A stretch of 64,000 nt of DNA from Candidatus Dormiibacterota bacterium (lineage in GTDB: Bacteria > Chloroflexota > Dormibacteria > Aeolococcales > Aeolococcaceae): NCBI GenBank assembly GCA_003142035.1, contig PLOF01000074.1, positions 31,402 through 95,401 on the forward strand, read 5' to 3'. This document shows positions 25,432 to 34,593 of the stretch, one piece after another. Under the pieces are notes generated by a model. That model ran no database searches and was not told the origin of the DNA. It was given only the letters and a program-made list of their open reading frames with translations. Every line of letters begins with the position of its first letter. Position 1 is the stretch's first letter. A program made the position numbers and the translations under genes.

Positions 25432-26690
25432 GGCTTCCCGCCCTCGGGCGTCGCACCCGTGCGCGCGGCGGCGGCGGCCACCAGGTCGAAGGCGGCGGCC
25501 AGCCGTTCGACCGCCTCGTCGGCCTGTGCCTCACTGAGGATGAGCGGCGGGACGAGCCGGAGCGCCGAGGCCCCGGTCGCGGTGATGAGGAGGCCGCCCC
25601 GGAGCGCGGTCTCAACCAGCTGCTGCGCCACCGGCTGGGTGAGGACGACGCCGAGCATCAGGCCTCGACCCCGCACCTCGGCGATGGGCGCGCCCGCCTG
25701 GGCGAGCCGGAGCAGACCAGCACGAAGGCGCTCGCCGACCCGTGCGGCGCTCTCGACCAGCCCCTCACGCAGGATGGCGTCGATGACGGCGGCCGCCACC
25801 GCGGTCACCAAGGGACCGCCACCGAAGGTCGAGCCGTGGTCGCTCAGGGTGAAGATGTCGGCACGCGGCCCGGCGAGGGTGGCGCCGATGGGCAGCCCGC
25901 CACCCAACCCCTTGGCCACCGCCATCACGTCGGGGACGATCCCGGCGTGCTGATGCGCCCACCACCTCCCGGTGCGCCCCATCCCGCTCTGGATCTCGTC
26001 GAGCATGAGCAGAAGGTTGCGCTCGTCACAGAGGCGACGCAGGCCCCGCAGGGTCTCGTCGCTCATCGGCACGACCCCGGACTGGCCCTCGATCGGCTCC
26101 ATGAGCACGGCCACGGTGCTGTCGTCAATGGCGCTCTCGACCGCGCCGAGATCGTCGTAGGCGACGTGGATGAAACCACGTGGCAGCGGCTCGAACGGCT
26201 CGCGATAGTGACGGTTGGCGGTGGCCGCCAGCGCGCCCATGGTGCGGCCGTGGAACGCGCCCCGCGCGCAGATGATGGTGGACGCGCCGTTGCGGTTCAG
26301 CTTCCCCCACTTGCGGGCGATCTTGATGGCGGTCTCGATCGCCTCCGCCCCGCTGTTGCAGAAGTAGACCCGGCTCGGGAAGGCGGTGGCCACCAGCTTC
26401 TCCGCAGCCTCCAGCTGGGGCTCGGAGAAGTAGAGATTGCTCAGGTGGATGGCGCGGGCGGCCTGCTCGACCAGAATGCCCAGCACCGCCGGATGCGCGT
26501 GCCCCAGCACGTTGACGGCGATCCCGCCGGCCAGGTCGAGATACTCACGGCCGTCGACGTCGGTGAGGATGCAACCCTTGCCGGTGCGCATCGCCACCCT
26601 TTGGGGCGCGTACGTGTGCATGAGCACGGTGGCCGCCCGCTCCTCGATGGCGGAGAAAGCAGCGCTCATCTCGGGAGCCGGTTGGCTCAC
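25428..26690 (-). CDS. argD: Acetylornithine aminotransferase
   Basis: A 420-residue class III PLP aminotransferase converting N-acetylglutamate semialdehyde to N-acetylornithine. The signatures SGAEAIETAIKIARKW, GAFHGRTMGALAAT, DEIQSGMGRTG and AKGLGGGLPIGA (PLP lysine) are visible. The ORF track runs through to 27587 antisense-free, but that part is argB in another frame. GTG 26690 overlaps the argB stop as GTGA, matching the rest of the operon, and was preferred to ATG 26669. Confidence 0.95.
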   Translation of the reverse strand: MSQPAPEMSAAFSAIEERAATVLMHTYAPQRVAMRTGKGCILTDVDGREYLDLAGGIAVNVLGHAHPAVLGILVEQAARAIHLSNLYFSEPQLEAAEKLVATAFPSRVYFCNSGAEAIETAIKIARKWGKLNRNGASTIICARGAFHGRTMGALAATANRHYREPFEPLPRGFIHVAYDDLGAVESAIDDSTVAVLMEPIEGQSGVVPMSDETLRGLRRLCDERNLLLMLDEIQSGMGRTGRWWAHQHAGIVPDVMAVAKGLGGGLPIGATLAGPRADIFTLSDHGSTFGGGPLVTAVAAAVIDAILREGLVESAARVGERLRAGLLRLAQAGAPIAEVRGRGLMLGVVLTQPVAQQLVETALRGGLLITATGASALRLVPPLILSEAQADEAVERLAAAFDLVAAAAARTGATPEGGKP

Positions 26691-27571
26691 CGGGTCACCA
26701 TGGTGCCGACGCCCTTCTCGGTGAGCAGCTCCAGTAGCAGAGAGTGGGAGACGCGGCCGTCGATGATGTGCGAGGCCGTGACCGTGTCGAGGGCGCGCAG
26801 CGCCGCGCGCACCTTGGGGATCATGCCGCCGTGGATGGCGCCGCTCTCGATCAACCGGTCGGCGGCCGCCGCGTCCAGAGCGCTGATCAGCTCCCCATCC
26901 GCATCGCGCACGCCCTCCACATCGGTGAGCAGCACCAGCTTGGTCGCCTTGAGCGCGATGGCCAGCTCGGCGGCCACCGTGTCGGCGTTGACGTTGTAGG
27001 CGTCGCCGTCGACACCCAGGCCGATGGAGGCGATCACCGGGATGCGCCCCTGGTCGAGCACGGAGACGATCGGCTCGGCGTTGACCTGGTCGACCTCGCC
27101 GACGAAGCCGAGATCCTGACCGTTTTCGGGGCCACGCGGGCGGACCAGCAGGGTGGGACCGTCCTCGCCGCTCATCCCCACCGCCTGGCCGCCGAGCCGG
27201 TGGATGCGGCTCACCAACTCGGGGCCGATCTTGCCGGTGAGCACCATCTTCACCACCTCCATGGTGGCTCCGTCGGTGACCCGCAACCCGTTGACGAACC
27301 TCGGCTCGATGCCAAGGCGCTTCTGCCACGAGGAGATCTCGGGGCCGCCGCCGTGGACCAGCACGGGGCGCATGCCGACGAAGCGGAGCAGCACCACGTC
27401 CTGGAGAAAGGCGTCGACATCCTCGCCGATCGCCGCTCCGCCGAGCTTGATCACCAGGGTGTGGCCGGAGAAGCGCCGGATGTAGGGAAGCGCCTCGACG
27501 AGCACCTCGGCCCGCCGGATCCGCTCCTCCATGGTCTCGACTTGGGTGGTCATGGAGATCTCCGTGCTCAT
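26687..27571 (-). CDS. argB: Acetylglutamate kinase
   Basis: A 294-residue amino-acid kinase-fold enzyme that phosphorylates N-acetylglutamate, the committed and usually arginine-regulated step. Motifs include VIKLGGAAI, VHGGGPEIS, GLRVTD and NVNADTVAAELA. ATG 27571 overlaps the argJ stop as ATGA; the 16 extra residues in the ORF track lie inside argJ. An N-terminal helix of about 20 residues before the kinase core (VETMEERIRRAEVLVEALPY) resembles the arginine-sensitive hexameric enzymes, so feedback inhibition is plausible but inferred. Confidence 0.96.
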   Translation of the reverse strand: MSTEISMTTQVETMEERIRRAEVLVEALPYIRRFSGHTLVIKLGGAAIGEDVDAFLQDVVLLRFVGMRPVLVHGGGPEISSWQKRLGIEPRFVNGLRVTDGATMEVVKMVLTGKIGPELVSRIHRLGGQAVGMSGEDGPTLLVRPRGPENGQDLGFVGEVDQVNAEPIVSVLDQGRIPVIASIGLGVDGDAYNVNADTVAAELAIALKATKLVLLTDVEGVRDADGELISALDAAAADRLIESGAIHGGMIPKVRAALRALDTVTASHIIDGRVSHSLLLELLTEKGVGTMVTR

Positions 27572-28854
27572 GTGGTGTACTCCGCATTGATCCGCACGTA
27601 GCCGGCGGTCAGGTCGCATCCCCAGGCGTGGCCGCGCCCGTCACCGGCACCGAGATCGATGTCGATCTCGCTCCGGGGCTCGCGCAGCGCAGCGACGACC
27701 GGGCTCAGGTCGGTGTCGAGGGGCGCCCCGTGCTCGAAGACGGTGGTGCCCGCGAAGGTCACCCGGACCCGGTCGAGGCTGAAATGGGCCCCGCTCCGGC
27801 CCAGCGCCGCGACGATCCGTCCCCAGTTGGGATCGGCTCCGTGGACGGCCGTCTTGACGAGCGGGGAGACGGCCACGGTGCGGGCGGCAAGGCGGGCCTC
27901 GGCGTCGTCGCGACCGCCGGCGACGGTCACCCGGAAGTGCTTGGTGGCGCCCTCCGCGTCGGCGACCACCTGCTCCGCCAGCGACTCGCAGACGCCCAGG
28001 AAGGCGTCGCGAAGAGCCGCGAAGCCGGCTCCGCCCGGCACCAGCGCCGGCCCGCCCGCGGCGCCGTTGGCCAGCGCGAAGAGGGTGTCGTTGGTAGAGG
28101 TGTCACCGTCGACGGTGATCGAGTTGAAGCTGGATTCGGCGACCTCGGTAAGCAGCGCCTGGAGGTCCGGGGCGGCGACGTCCGCGTCGGTCGTGACCAG
28201 GGCGAGCAGGGTCGCCATGTCGGGGTGGATCATCCCGGCGCCCTTCGCCATCCCGCCCACCCGCTGCTCCACGCCGTCGACGGTGAAAGTGGCGTTCGCC
28301 ATCTTGGGGACGGTGTCGGTGGTCATGATCGCCCGGGCGGCCAGCTCACCGGCCTCCCTGCTCTGGCTGCGCGCGGCAGCGCGGAGACCGTCGGCGACCC
28401 GCTCCATGGGCAGCGGACGGCCGATCACGCCGGTGCTGCAGACCAGCACCTCGACGGGATCGCGGCCCAGAGCTCCGGCGGTGAGCGCGCACATCCGGAG
28501 CGCATCGCGCAACCCCTGGGCGCCCGTGCAGGCATTGGCATTGCCGGCGTTGGCGACGACGGCGTGGATCGGGGTTCCGCGGCGCAGGGTGAGCTGGGAG
28601 ATGACCACCGGCGCGGCCTTGACCAGGTTCCGGGTGAAGACGCCGGCGCCCGCGCAGGGGCGATCGCTCAGGACCACCGCGATGTCGGCGCGCGTCATGT
28701 CGCCGTCGCCGCGGATGCCGGCCGCGGCGGTGCCAGCGCTGAAGCCGCGCGGCGTGCAGACGCCGACGCCCACCGCGACATCCGCCGCGGAGGCGTCCGT
28801 ATCGGAGGCGCCCGTCTCGGAGGCTTCCGTCTCGGAGGTGCCGGTCTGGGTCAT
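27568..28854 (-). CDS. argJ: Glutamate N-acetyltransferase ArgJ
   Basis: A 428-residue ornithine acetyltransferase that recycles the acetyl group from acetylornithine to glutamate (bifunctional members also use acetyl-CoA). The autocleavage site is visible as GMIHPDMATLLALV, splitting the precursor before the nucleophilic Thr. Since argJ is present and no argE or argA is seen, the cyclic pathway is used. The first 25 residues are a low-complexity SETEA/SETGA/SDTDA repeat absent from typical ArgJ. ATG 28854 overlaps the argC stop as ATGA. Confidence 0.95.
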   Translation of the reverse strand: MTQTGTSETEASETGASDTDASAADVAVGVGVCTPRGFSAGTAAAGIRGDGDMTRADIAVVLSDRPCAGAGVFTRNLVKAAPVVISQLTLRRGTPIHAVVANAGNANACTGAQGLRDALRMCALTAGALGRDPVEVLVCSTGVIGRPLPMERVADGLRAAARSQSREAGELAARAIMTTDTVPKMANATFTVDGVEQRVGGMAKGAGMIHPDMATLLALVTTDADVAAPDLQALLTEVAESSFNSITVDGDTSTNDTLFALANGAAGGPALVPGGAGFAALRDAFLGVCESLAEQVVADAEGATKHFRVTVAGGRDDAEARLAARTVAVSPLVKTAVHGADPNWGRIVAALGRSGAHFSLDRVRVTFAGTTVFEHGAPLDTDLSPVVAALREPRSEIDIDLGAGDGRGHAWGCDLTAGYVRINAEYTT

Positions 28855-29873
28855 GGCCACTGCGACGACACCGGCAACCCGGTGGTCTCGCCCAGCCCAA
28901 AGCGGATGTTGACCGCCTGGACCGCCTGCCCGGCGCCGCCCTTTACCAGGTTGTCCTCCGCGACCGTGACCACCGCGACCCCGTCCTGGTCCGTGACGTT
29001 GACCGCGGCCGTGTTGCTCCCGGTCACCGACTTGGTCGCCGGAGACACCTCGTCATAGCGGAGGAAGGGGTTGGCCGCGCAGAGGCCGCGCATCAGCTCG
29101 GCGACGTCGGCGACGCGGCGCCCGGCGACCGGATGGAGGTAGGTGGTGGCCAGGATGCCCCGGGTCATGGGGATGAGGTGGGGCACGAAGGTCAGCCGCA
29201 CCGCGCGGCCGGCCGCCGCGTTGAGCTCCTGGATCATCTCGGCCTTGTGGCGGTGGCCGTCCACACCGTAGGCCCTGACCGATTCGTTCACCTCCGAGAA
29301 GTGGAAACCCAGCGATGGTGAACGGCCCCCGCCGCTCGCACCGCTCTTGGCGTCGATCACCACGTCGGGCTCCACCAGCCCCTCCCGCAGCGCGGGGAGG
29401 CTGCTGAGCAGGCTGGCGGTCGGGTAGCAACCCGGGATGGCCAGCAGGTCGGAGGCGGCAATGGCCTCGCGGTGGAATTCGACCAAGGAGTACACCGCCT
29501 GCTTGCAGAGGTCCGGGGCGGGATGTTCGAGCCCGTACCAACGCGCGTAGGCAGCGGGATCGGTGAGCCGGAAGTCGGCGCTCATGTCGACCACCACGCG
29601 GCCGGCGTCGAGCCACTCCCGGGCGTGGGCGGCGGCCACCGTGTGAGGCAGGGCGGCGAACACCACCTCCGCGTCGCCGACGTCCATCCCGCCCTCCACC
29701 TGGAGGCTGATCCGGCTGCCCGGGACGGCGGCGGCGAAGGGCTTGCCGGCGGAGCTGCGGCCGAGCAGGCGCGTGAGCTCGATGGCGGGATGGCGGTCGA
29801 GGATCTCGACGCACTGGGCGCCGATGTAGCCGGTGGCGCCGCAGACCGCGGCACGGATCACAGAGGCGGGCAT
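28851..29873 (-). CDS. argC: N-acetyl-gamma-glutamyl-phosphate reductase
   Basis: A 340-residue NADPH-dependent reductase forming N-acetylglutamate semialdehyde. The dinucleotide loop GATGYIGAQCV is at residue 12 and the catalytic Cys in IPGCYPTASLL near 145. It is the first gene of the operon. The ORF track's start at 29912 lies upstream of a perfect TATAAT box; ATG 29873, 9 bases after that box, gives the standard N-terminus (MPASVIRAAVCGATGYIG) and an mRNA with almost no leader. Confidence 0.96.
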   Translation of the reverse strand: MPASVIRAAVCGATGYIGAQCVEILDRHPAIELTRLLGRSSAGKPFAAAVPGSRISLQVEGGMDVGDAEVVFAALPHTVAAAHAREWLDAGRVVVDMSADFRLTDPAAYARWYGLEHPAPDLCKQAVYSLVEFHREAIAASDLLAIPGCYPTASLLSSLPALREGLVEPDVVIDAKSGASGGGRSPSLGFHFSEVNESVRAYGVDGHRHKAEMIQELNAAAGRAVRLTFVPHLIPMTRGILATTYLHPVAGRRVADVAELMRGLCAANPFLRYDEVSPATKSVTGSNTAAVNVTDQDGVAVVTVAEDNLVKGGAGQAVQAVNIRFGLGETTGLPVSSQWP

Positions 29874-29882
29874 GGCCGGTGG

Positions 29883-29912
29883 ATTATACGTGTCCGGTGC
29901 ATGTTTATGCAA
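29883..29912 (-). promoter_or_regulatory. arg operon promoter with ARG-box-like operator
   Basis: On the minus strand, TTGCAT (29912-29907), an 18-bp spacer and a perfect TATAAT (29888-29883) precede argC. The spacer and -35 contain TGCATAAACATGCA (29911-29898), a perfect 5-bp inverted repeat that looks like an ArgR half-site pair. A repressor bound here would cover the core promoter. The boxes are seen; binding is inference. The remainder of the 173-bp gap to the GH15 gene has no gene. Confidence 0.65.
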
Positions 29913-30046
29913 CCGTGGTCCGGCGGCCTCCCGCCCCGGCCCCGGGCGAGTCGGGTTCCTCTCTGCAGGGGCACCACAAAGGACAGCACGTGCCCTGGGC
30001 CGTCTCCGTCAGGTTGCCCGTACCGCCCCCGCGTCGCCGGCCTGGG

Positions 30047-31936
30047 TCACCTCGTCGGGGCGAGGCCGGAGTGGCCGGCGGCGGGGAGCCCACGGGCGCC
30101 GAGCAGCCGGTGGCGCGCCCGCTCGATGTTGACGGCCGCGCCGATCAGGGCCAGGTGGGTGAAGGCCTGCGGGTAGTTGCCGAGCAGCTCCCCGGTCGCG
30201 CCGTCCGCCTCCTCGGCCATCAGCCCGAGTGGCGATCCGAAGGCGAGCAGCCGCTCGAAGCGACGCTGGGCCTGCTCCACCTCGCCGATGTGGGCGAGGG
30301 CGTCGGCCAGCCAGAAGGAGCACATCAGGAATCCCCCCTCCGCGCCGTGCTCGATGCCGTCGTCGGTCTCCTCGGGGCGGTAGCGGCTGACCAGCGCTCC
30401 CTGACCAAGGTGGCGGGCGACCGCCCGCACCGTGCTCACGATGCGCGGGTCGCGATCCTCGAGGAAGCGCACCTGGCCGGCCCGGAGCAAGGCGGCGTCG
30501 ACGGTCCTTCCCCCCAGTGTCTGGGTGAAGCTGCGCAGCCGCCGGCTGTACCCCTCCGCGGTCACCCGCCGGTGGATCGCCCGGCGCGCCTCCTCCCAGC
30601 GCTCGCGATCGCAGCTCAGTCCAAAGCGCTCGGCGAGCCGCAGGCCCCGGTCGACGGCGACCCAGCACATCACCTTGCTGTAGGTGTAGTGGAGCACCCG
30701 GCCTCGACTCTCCCAGATGGAGGCGTCGGGCAGCTGCCAGCACTCGATGGCCATGTCGACCACGGCGTGCAGCTCCTTCCAGAGCGTCTGGCTGATCTCG
30801 CCGCCAAAGCGGGCGTAGAGGTAGGCGCTGTCCAGCAGCTCGCCGTAGACGTCGAGCTGGAGCTGGTCGACGGCACCGTTGCCGATCCGGACCGGCGCCG
30901 ACCTCCGGTACCCGGACCAATGGCCGAGCACCTCCTCGGCGACCCGGGTGCCGCCGTCGACCCGGTAGAGGTTCTGGAACCTGCCGCCCTCGCCGATACC
31001 GGTGGTGCGCAGCCAGCCGAAGAAGCCATCGGCCTCCTCGTGGAGGCCGAGCTGAAAGAGGCCGAAGAGGGTGAGGGAGGCGTCCCGCAGCCAGGTGAAG
31101 CGGTAGTCCCAGTTTCGCCGGCCCCCGATCGCCTCGGGAAGTGAGGCGGTGGGCGCGGCCACGATGGCGCCGGTCGGCGCGTAGATCATCAGCTTGAGGG
31201 CGAGCGCCGAGCGCCAGACCGCCTCGGGATAGGCTCCGGCGTAGCGGACCTTCCCGATCCAGTGCCACCAGTAAGCCTGGGTCTCGCGCAGCAGACCGAG
31301 CGCCCGCTCCACCGTCCAGGCGCTCTCCGAGGTGGTGCAGTCCCCGCTGTCATGCTGGCAGCGGAGGGAGAGGGCGACCGCATCGCCCGCATGGAGCGTG
31401 AAGCCGCTGGTGGCACCGCGGATCTCGGCCGTCGACACGACACAGAAATGGAGGCCACCCACGTCACCGTGGAAACGCCTGCTCTCGGCCTGGAACTCGG
31501 CAGGGGAGCGACCGTAGTCGGGCCGGGGAGCGATCCGGTGCTCCATGCTCACGCTGCCGGTCAGGCAGTCCACGATGCGGACGATCCGCGGGCGGCGGTG
31601 AGGACGCGCGTGGTGCCCGATGGTCTCCTGGTCAACCGGCATGAAGTCGACCACCTGGACCGTGCCGGTGGGCGTGGAGAAGATGGTCCGGAGGATGTTG
31701 GTGCGGTCGTCGTAGCGCTGCTCGGCCCGGTGCGCGCCCCGCGGCCGGAGCTGCCAGTGCCCACCATCGCGCGCGTCGAGGATGCGGCCGAAGAGCGACG
31801 GCGAGTCGAAGCGGGGCAGGCAGCACCAATCGATGCTGCCGTCGACACCGACCAGCGCGGCGCTGCGGCAGTCGCCGATCAGCCCGTAGGCCCCGATGGG
31901 GAGGTAACCGCCGGTCCTGCCCACCCCCTGGATCAT
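30047..31936 (-). CDS. GH15 family glucosidase/trehalase-like hydrolase
   Basis: A 629-residue glycoside hydrolase of family 15, an inverting (alpha/alpha)6-barrel enzyme; actinobacterial members of this architecture include glucoamylase-like enzymes and the mycobacterial trehalase. The N-terminal beta-sandwich begins GYLPIGAYGLIGDCRSAALV, and the catalytic domain shows RRNWDYRFTWLRDASLTL and GAEGGFLMCSFWLADAL. There is no signal peptide, so it is probably cytoplasmic and acts on trehalose or glycogen-like glucosides; the substrate is uncertain. ATG 31936 overlaps the hisI stop as ATGA, so it is translationally tied to the his operon despite unrelated function. Confidence 0.92.
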   Translation of the reverse strand: MIQGVGRTGGYLPIGAYGLIGDCRSAALVGVDGSIDWCCLPRFDSPSLFGRILDARDGGHWQLRPRGAHRAEQRYDDRTNILRTIFSTPTGTVQVVDFMPVDQETIGHHARPHRRPRIVRIVDCLTGSVSMEHRIAPRPDYGRSPAEFQAESRRFHGDVGGLHFCVVSTAEIRGATSGFTLHAGDAVALSLRCQHDSGDCTTSESAWTVERALGLLRETQAYWWHWIGKVRYAGAYPEAVWRSALALKLMIYAPTGAIVAAPTASLPEAIGGRRNWDYRFTWLRDASLTLFGLFQLGLHEEADGFFGWLRTTGIGEGGRFQNLYRVDGGTRVAEEVLGHWSGYRRSAPVRIGNGAVDQLQLDVYGELLDSAYLYARFGGEISQTLWKELHAVVDMAIECWQLPDASIWESRGRVLHYTYSKVMCWVAVDRGLRLAERFGLSCDRERWEEARRAIHRRVTAEGYSRRLRSFTQTLGGRTVDAALLRAGQVRFLEDRDPRIVSTVRAVARHLGQGALVSRYRPEETDDGIEHGAEGGFLMCSFWLADALAHIGEVEQAQRRFERLLAFGSPLGLMAEEADGATGELLGNYPQAFTHLALIGAAVNIERARHRLLGARGLPAAGHSGLAPTR

Positions 31937-32379
31937 GGTGCGGCAGGCTCCGGTCCGTACCGTGCAGCAGGGGCCCCCACGCCGCCCGCGGCGGGGGGAG
32001 GCGCGACGAAGCAGGATCGGGCACCGGTGTGGCAGGCCGGGCCGGCGGGCTCGACCAGCAGCAGCACGGCGTCGCCATCGCAGTCCAGCCGGACCTGGAT
32101 GATGCGCATGCTGTTGCCGCTCGTCTCGCCCTTTTGCCAGAGACGCTCCCGGCTCCGGCTCCAGAAGGTGGCCCGCCGGGTGACCAACGTGGCCTCGTAG
32201 GCCTCGCGGTTCATGTGGGCGACCATCAGCACCTCGGCGGTGTCCACGTCCTGGACGACGGCGGTGACCAGCCCGCGGCTGAAGTCGGGGCTGCGCCCCT
32301 CCGGTGCGGCGACCAGGGGCAGCACCGAGGCAACCGGCTCTCCGGGGGGCGAGAGGGCGTCGCGGTCTGCATCGTTCAC
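31933..32379 (-). CDS. hisI: Phosphoribosyl-AMP cyclohydrolase
   Basis: A 148-residue zinc enzyme opening the adenine ring of PR-AMP in histidine synthesis. [23 protein letters not shown] and [12 protein letters not shown] supply the metal and substrate residues. No HisE (PR-ATP pyrophosphohydrolase) domain is fused; the end is a short Pro/Ala tail. GTG 32379 overlaps the hisF stop as GTGA. The ORF track's longer frame upstream lies inside hisF. Confidence 0.95.
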   Translation of the reverse strand: MNDADRDALSPPGEPVASVLPLVAAPEGRSPDFSRGLVTAVVQDVDTAEVLMVAHMNREAYEATLVTRRATFWSRSRERLWQKGETSGNSMRIIQVRLDCDGDAVLLLVEPAGPACHTGARSCFVAPPPAAGGVGAPAARYGPEPAAP

Positions 32380-33134
32380 AACCGCACCTCGATCCCGTGC
32401 TCGCGCAGGTAGGCCTTGGTCTGGGGGATGGGGTGGATGCCGTCGTGGAAGATGGAGGCCGCCAGGGCGGCATCCGCGCCCCCCTCGTCGAGCACCGCAC
32501 GCAGGTGCTCGGGCTCCCCCGCCCCCCCGCTCGCGATCACCGGGATGGTGAGCCGGTCGGAGACCGTCCGGGTGAGCAGGAGGTCGTAACCGTCCTGGGT
32601 GCCGTCCCGATCCATGCTCGTCAGCAGGATCTCGCCGGCGCCCCTTTCGGCGGCCTCCTGCGCCCAGGCGAGCGCGTCCAGCCCGGTGTCGCGGCGACCG
32701 CCGTGGGAGAAGACATGCCAGCCATCGCCCTCGCGGCGGGCATCCACCGCGACCACGATGCATTGCACCCCGAAGCGCTCGGCTGCCTCACCGATGAGCT
32801 CGGGACGGGCCAGCGCCGCCGTGTTGAGCGACACTTTGTCCGCACCGCTGCGCAGCATCCGGTCGATGTCATCGAGCCCGCGCAGCCCACCTCCCACGGT
32901 GAGCGGGATGAAGACGGAGTCGGCGGTGCGGCGCACCGCGTCGAGGAGAATCTCCCGAGCGTCGCTGCTCGCGGTGATATCGAGGAACACCAGCTCATCG
33001 GCGGATTCGGCGTCGTACCGCGCCGCCAGCTCGGCGGGGTCGCCGGCGTCGCGGAGGTTGACGAAGTTGACCCCCTTGACCACGCGACCGTGATCGACGT
33101 CGAGGCAGGGGATGATCCGCTTGGCCAGGGTCAT
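32376..33134 (-). CDS. hisF: Imidazole glycerol phosphate synthase, cyclase subunit
   Basis: A 252-residue TIM-barrel cyclase that, with the HisH glutaminase, makes imidazole glycerol phosphate and AICAR. The N-terminus [19 protein letters not shown] has the catalytic Asp, and [14 protein letters not shown] the second. [20 protein letters not shown] and [10 protein letters not shown] are the phosphate loops. ATG overlaps the hisA stop, GTGA links it to hisI. Confidence 0.97.
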   Translation of the reverse strand: MTLAKRIIPCLDVDHGRVVKGVNFVNLRDAGDPAELAARYDAESADELVFLDITASSDAREILLDAVRRTADSVFIPLTVGGGLRGLDDIDRMLRSGADKVSLNTAALARPELIGEAAERFGVQCIVVAVDARREGDGWHVFSHGGRRDTGLDALAWAQEAAERGAGEILLTSMDRDGTQDGYDLLLTRTVSDRLTIPVIASGGAGEPEHLRAVLDEGGADAALAASIFHDGIHPIPQTKAYLREHGIEVRL

Positions 33135-33856
33135 CGTGGGAACCGCATCATGGCGGCGCGCAGGTCGAAGCTGCCCTCGTACATGGCGCGCCCCACGATG
33201 GCGCCGGCAGCTCCGGCCTCGGCGCAGCGGGCGATGTCGTCGACCGTGCTGATCCCTCCGCTCGCGATCACCGGTCCCGGAAACACCCGCACCGCCTCCT
33301 CGAGCCCGGCGAGGTCGGGGCCGCTCAACATCCCGTCGAGAGCCACGTCGGTCCGGACCAGGCCGCCGAGCGGCCAGACCGCCCAGCGTTCCAGGTGGGT
33401 GGCGGCGCTTCCCGCGCCCTCGGTCCAGCCCTCGGCCTGGGCGACGTCGCCGCGCACATCAAGGGCGACCAGGCAGCGCCCCGGCAGGGCGGCGCAGATC
33501 GCCTCGGCGGCCTCGGGCTCGCGCACCGCCACGCTCCCCAGCACGACGAAGGTCGCCCCGGCGGCCAGCCATCGCTCCGCCGCCGCCAGGGTGCGGACGC
33601 CCCCTCCCACCTCGATCTCGACACCACCCTGCCGGGCCACCTCCAGCACGCCGCGGACCGCGGCGGCGGAGTCCGCGTCCGCGGTCCCCCGGGCGGCGTC
33701 GAGGTCCACGAGGTGGATGCGGTGGGCGCCACTCTCGATCAGCCGCCGGGCGACCCCGGCGGGATCCTTCTCGTAGACCTGCTCTCGGTTGTAGTCGCCC
33801 TGGATGAGACGGACGCAGCGGCCCCCTCGGATGTCGATGGCAGGGATGACGATCAC
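33131..33856 (-). CDS. hisA: ProFAR isomerase HisA
   Basis: A 241-residue TIM-barrel isomerase converting ProFAR to PRFAR. The opening [20 protein letters not shown] with the catalytic Asp and the C-terminal phosphate loops [11 protein letters not shown] and [11 protein letters not shown] are present. In Actinobacteria this family (PriA) also serves tryptophan synthesis; whether that holds here is not decidable by eye, but no trpF is in the window. GTG overlaps the hisH stop. Confidence 0.95.
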   Translation of the reverse strand: MIVIPAIDIRGGRCVRLIQGDYNREQVYEKDPAGVARRLIESGAHRIHLVDLDAARGTADADSAAAVRGVLEVARQGGVEIEVGGGVRTLAAAERWLAAGATFVVLGSVAVREPEAAEAICAALPGRCLVALDVRGDVAQAEGWTEGAGSAATHLERWAVWPLGGLVRTDVALDGMLSGPDLAGLEEAVRVFPGPVIASGGISTVDDIARCAEAGAAGAIVGRAMYEGSFDLRAAMMRFPR

Positions 33857-34500
33857 GGCAGCGACGGCTCAGCCGGCCTCCGCTCACCCATCGAGGCGGC
33901 CACCAGGTTGGCGTAGATGCGCAGCCCGGCCGGGCCGCTCTTCTCGGGGTGGAACTGGGTGCCCGTCACCACTCCCCGCTCGCAGATGGCGACGATCTCG
34001 CCGCCGTAGTCCACGGTGGCGACCACGTCCGCGGGGTCGGCATCAGCCGCGTAGGAGTGGACGAAATAGCACCGGGTGCCCTCCTCGACCCCCTCGGTGA
34101 GCACGGCGGGCCGGCGCAACCGGAGAGAGTTCCAGCCCATGTGCGGCACCTTGAGCGGAGGTGTCGCCGCAATGCGGCGCACCCGCCCGGCGAGGAGGCC
34201 GAGCCCGGTGCCGCCCTCCCCCTCCTCGCTCGAATCGAAGAGCAACTGGAAGCCGAGGCAGACCCCGAGGACGGGGCGGCCGCGACCGGCCGCCTCCCTC
34301 ACGGCGTCACCCAGCCCGGAGCCCAGCAGCAGGGCCGCCGCCGGAGCGAAGGCGCCGACACCGGGCAGCACCACCCCGTCGCTGCCGGCGACGACCCGCG
34401 GATCCGGGGTGATCACCGCCTCTGCACCGGCACGCGCCAGCGCCCGCTCGACACTGCGCAGGTTGCCGACCCCGTAGTCGACGATCGCGATCCGTGGCAT
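33853..34500 (-). CDS. hisH: Imidazole glycerol phosphate synthase, glutaminase subunit
   Basis: A 215-residue class I glutamine amidotransferase supplying ammonia to HisF. The nucleophile elbow GVCLGFQLLF and the His-Glu pair (TQFHPEKSG) are present. ATG 34500 gives the conserved start PRIAIVDYGVGNLRSVE. Unlike the other his genes it does not overlap its predecessor: a 93-bp gap with a strong inverted repeat separates it from hisB. Confidence 0.95.
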   Translation of the reverse strand: MPRIAIVDYGVGNLRSVERALARAGAEAVITPDPRVVAGSDGVVLPGVGAFAPAAALLLGSGLGDAVREAAGRGRPVLGVCLGFQLLFDSSEEGEGGTGLGLLAGRVRRIAATPPLKVPHMGWNSLRLRRPAVLTEGVEEGTRCYFVHSYAADADPADVVATVDYGGEIVAICERGVVTGTQFHPEKSGPAGLRIYANLVAASMGERRPAEPSLP

Positions 34501-34503
34501 CAG

Positions 34504-34540
34504 GGAGCCGCCTCGGTGAAGCACCGCGAGCACCGGCTCC
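34504..34540. promoter_or_regulatory. Inverted repeat just upstream of hisH
   Basis: GGAGCCG (34504-34510) pairs with CGGCTCC (34534-34540), and the interior can form CGGTG-AAG-CACCG. In the mRNA this stem ends 3 bases before the hisH start codon, where it could mask the ribosome-binding region or stabilise the 3' part of the message. It is the only sizeable gap within the his operon. Confidence 0.35.
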
Positions 34541-34593
34541 GCGGCATCAGGGGACCCGCACCATGGGGGACGCGTCACGCCCGTCTCGGAGCA

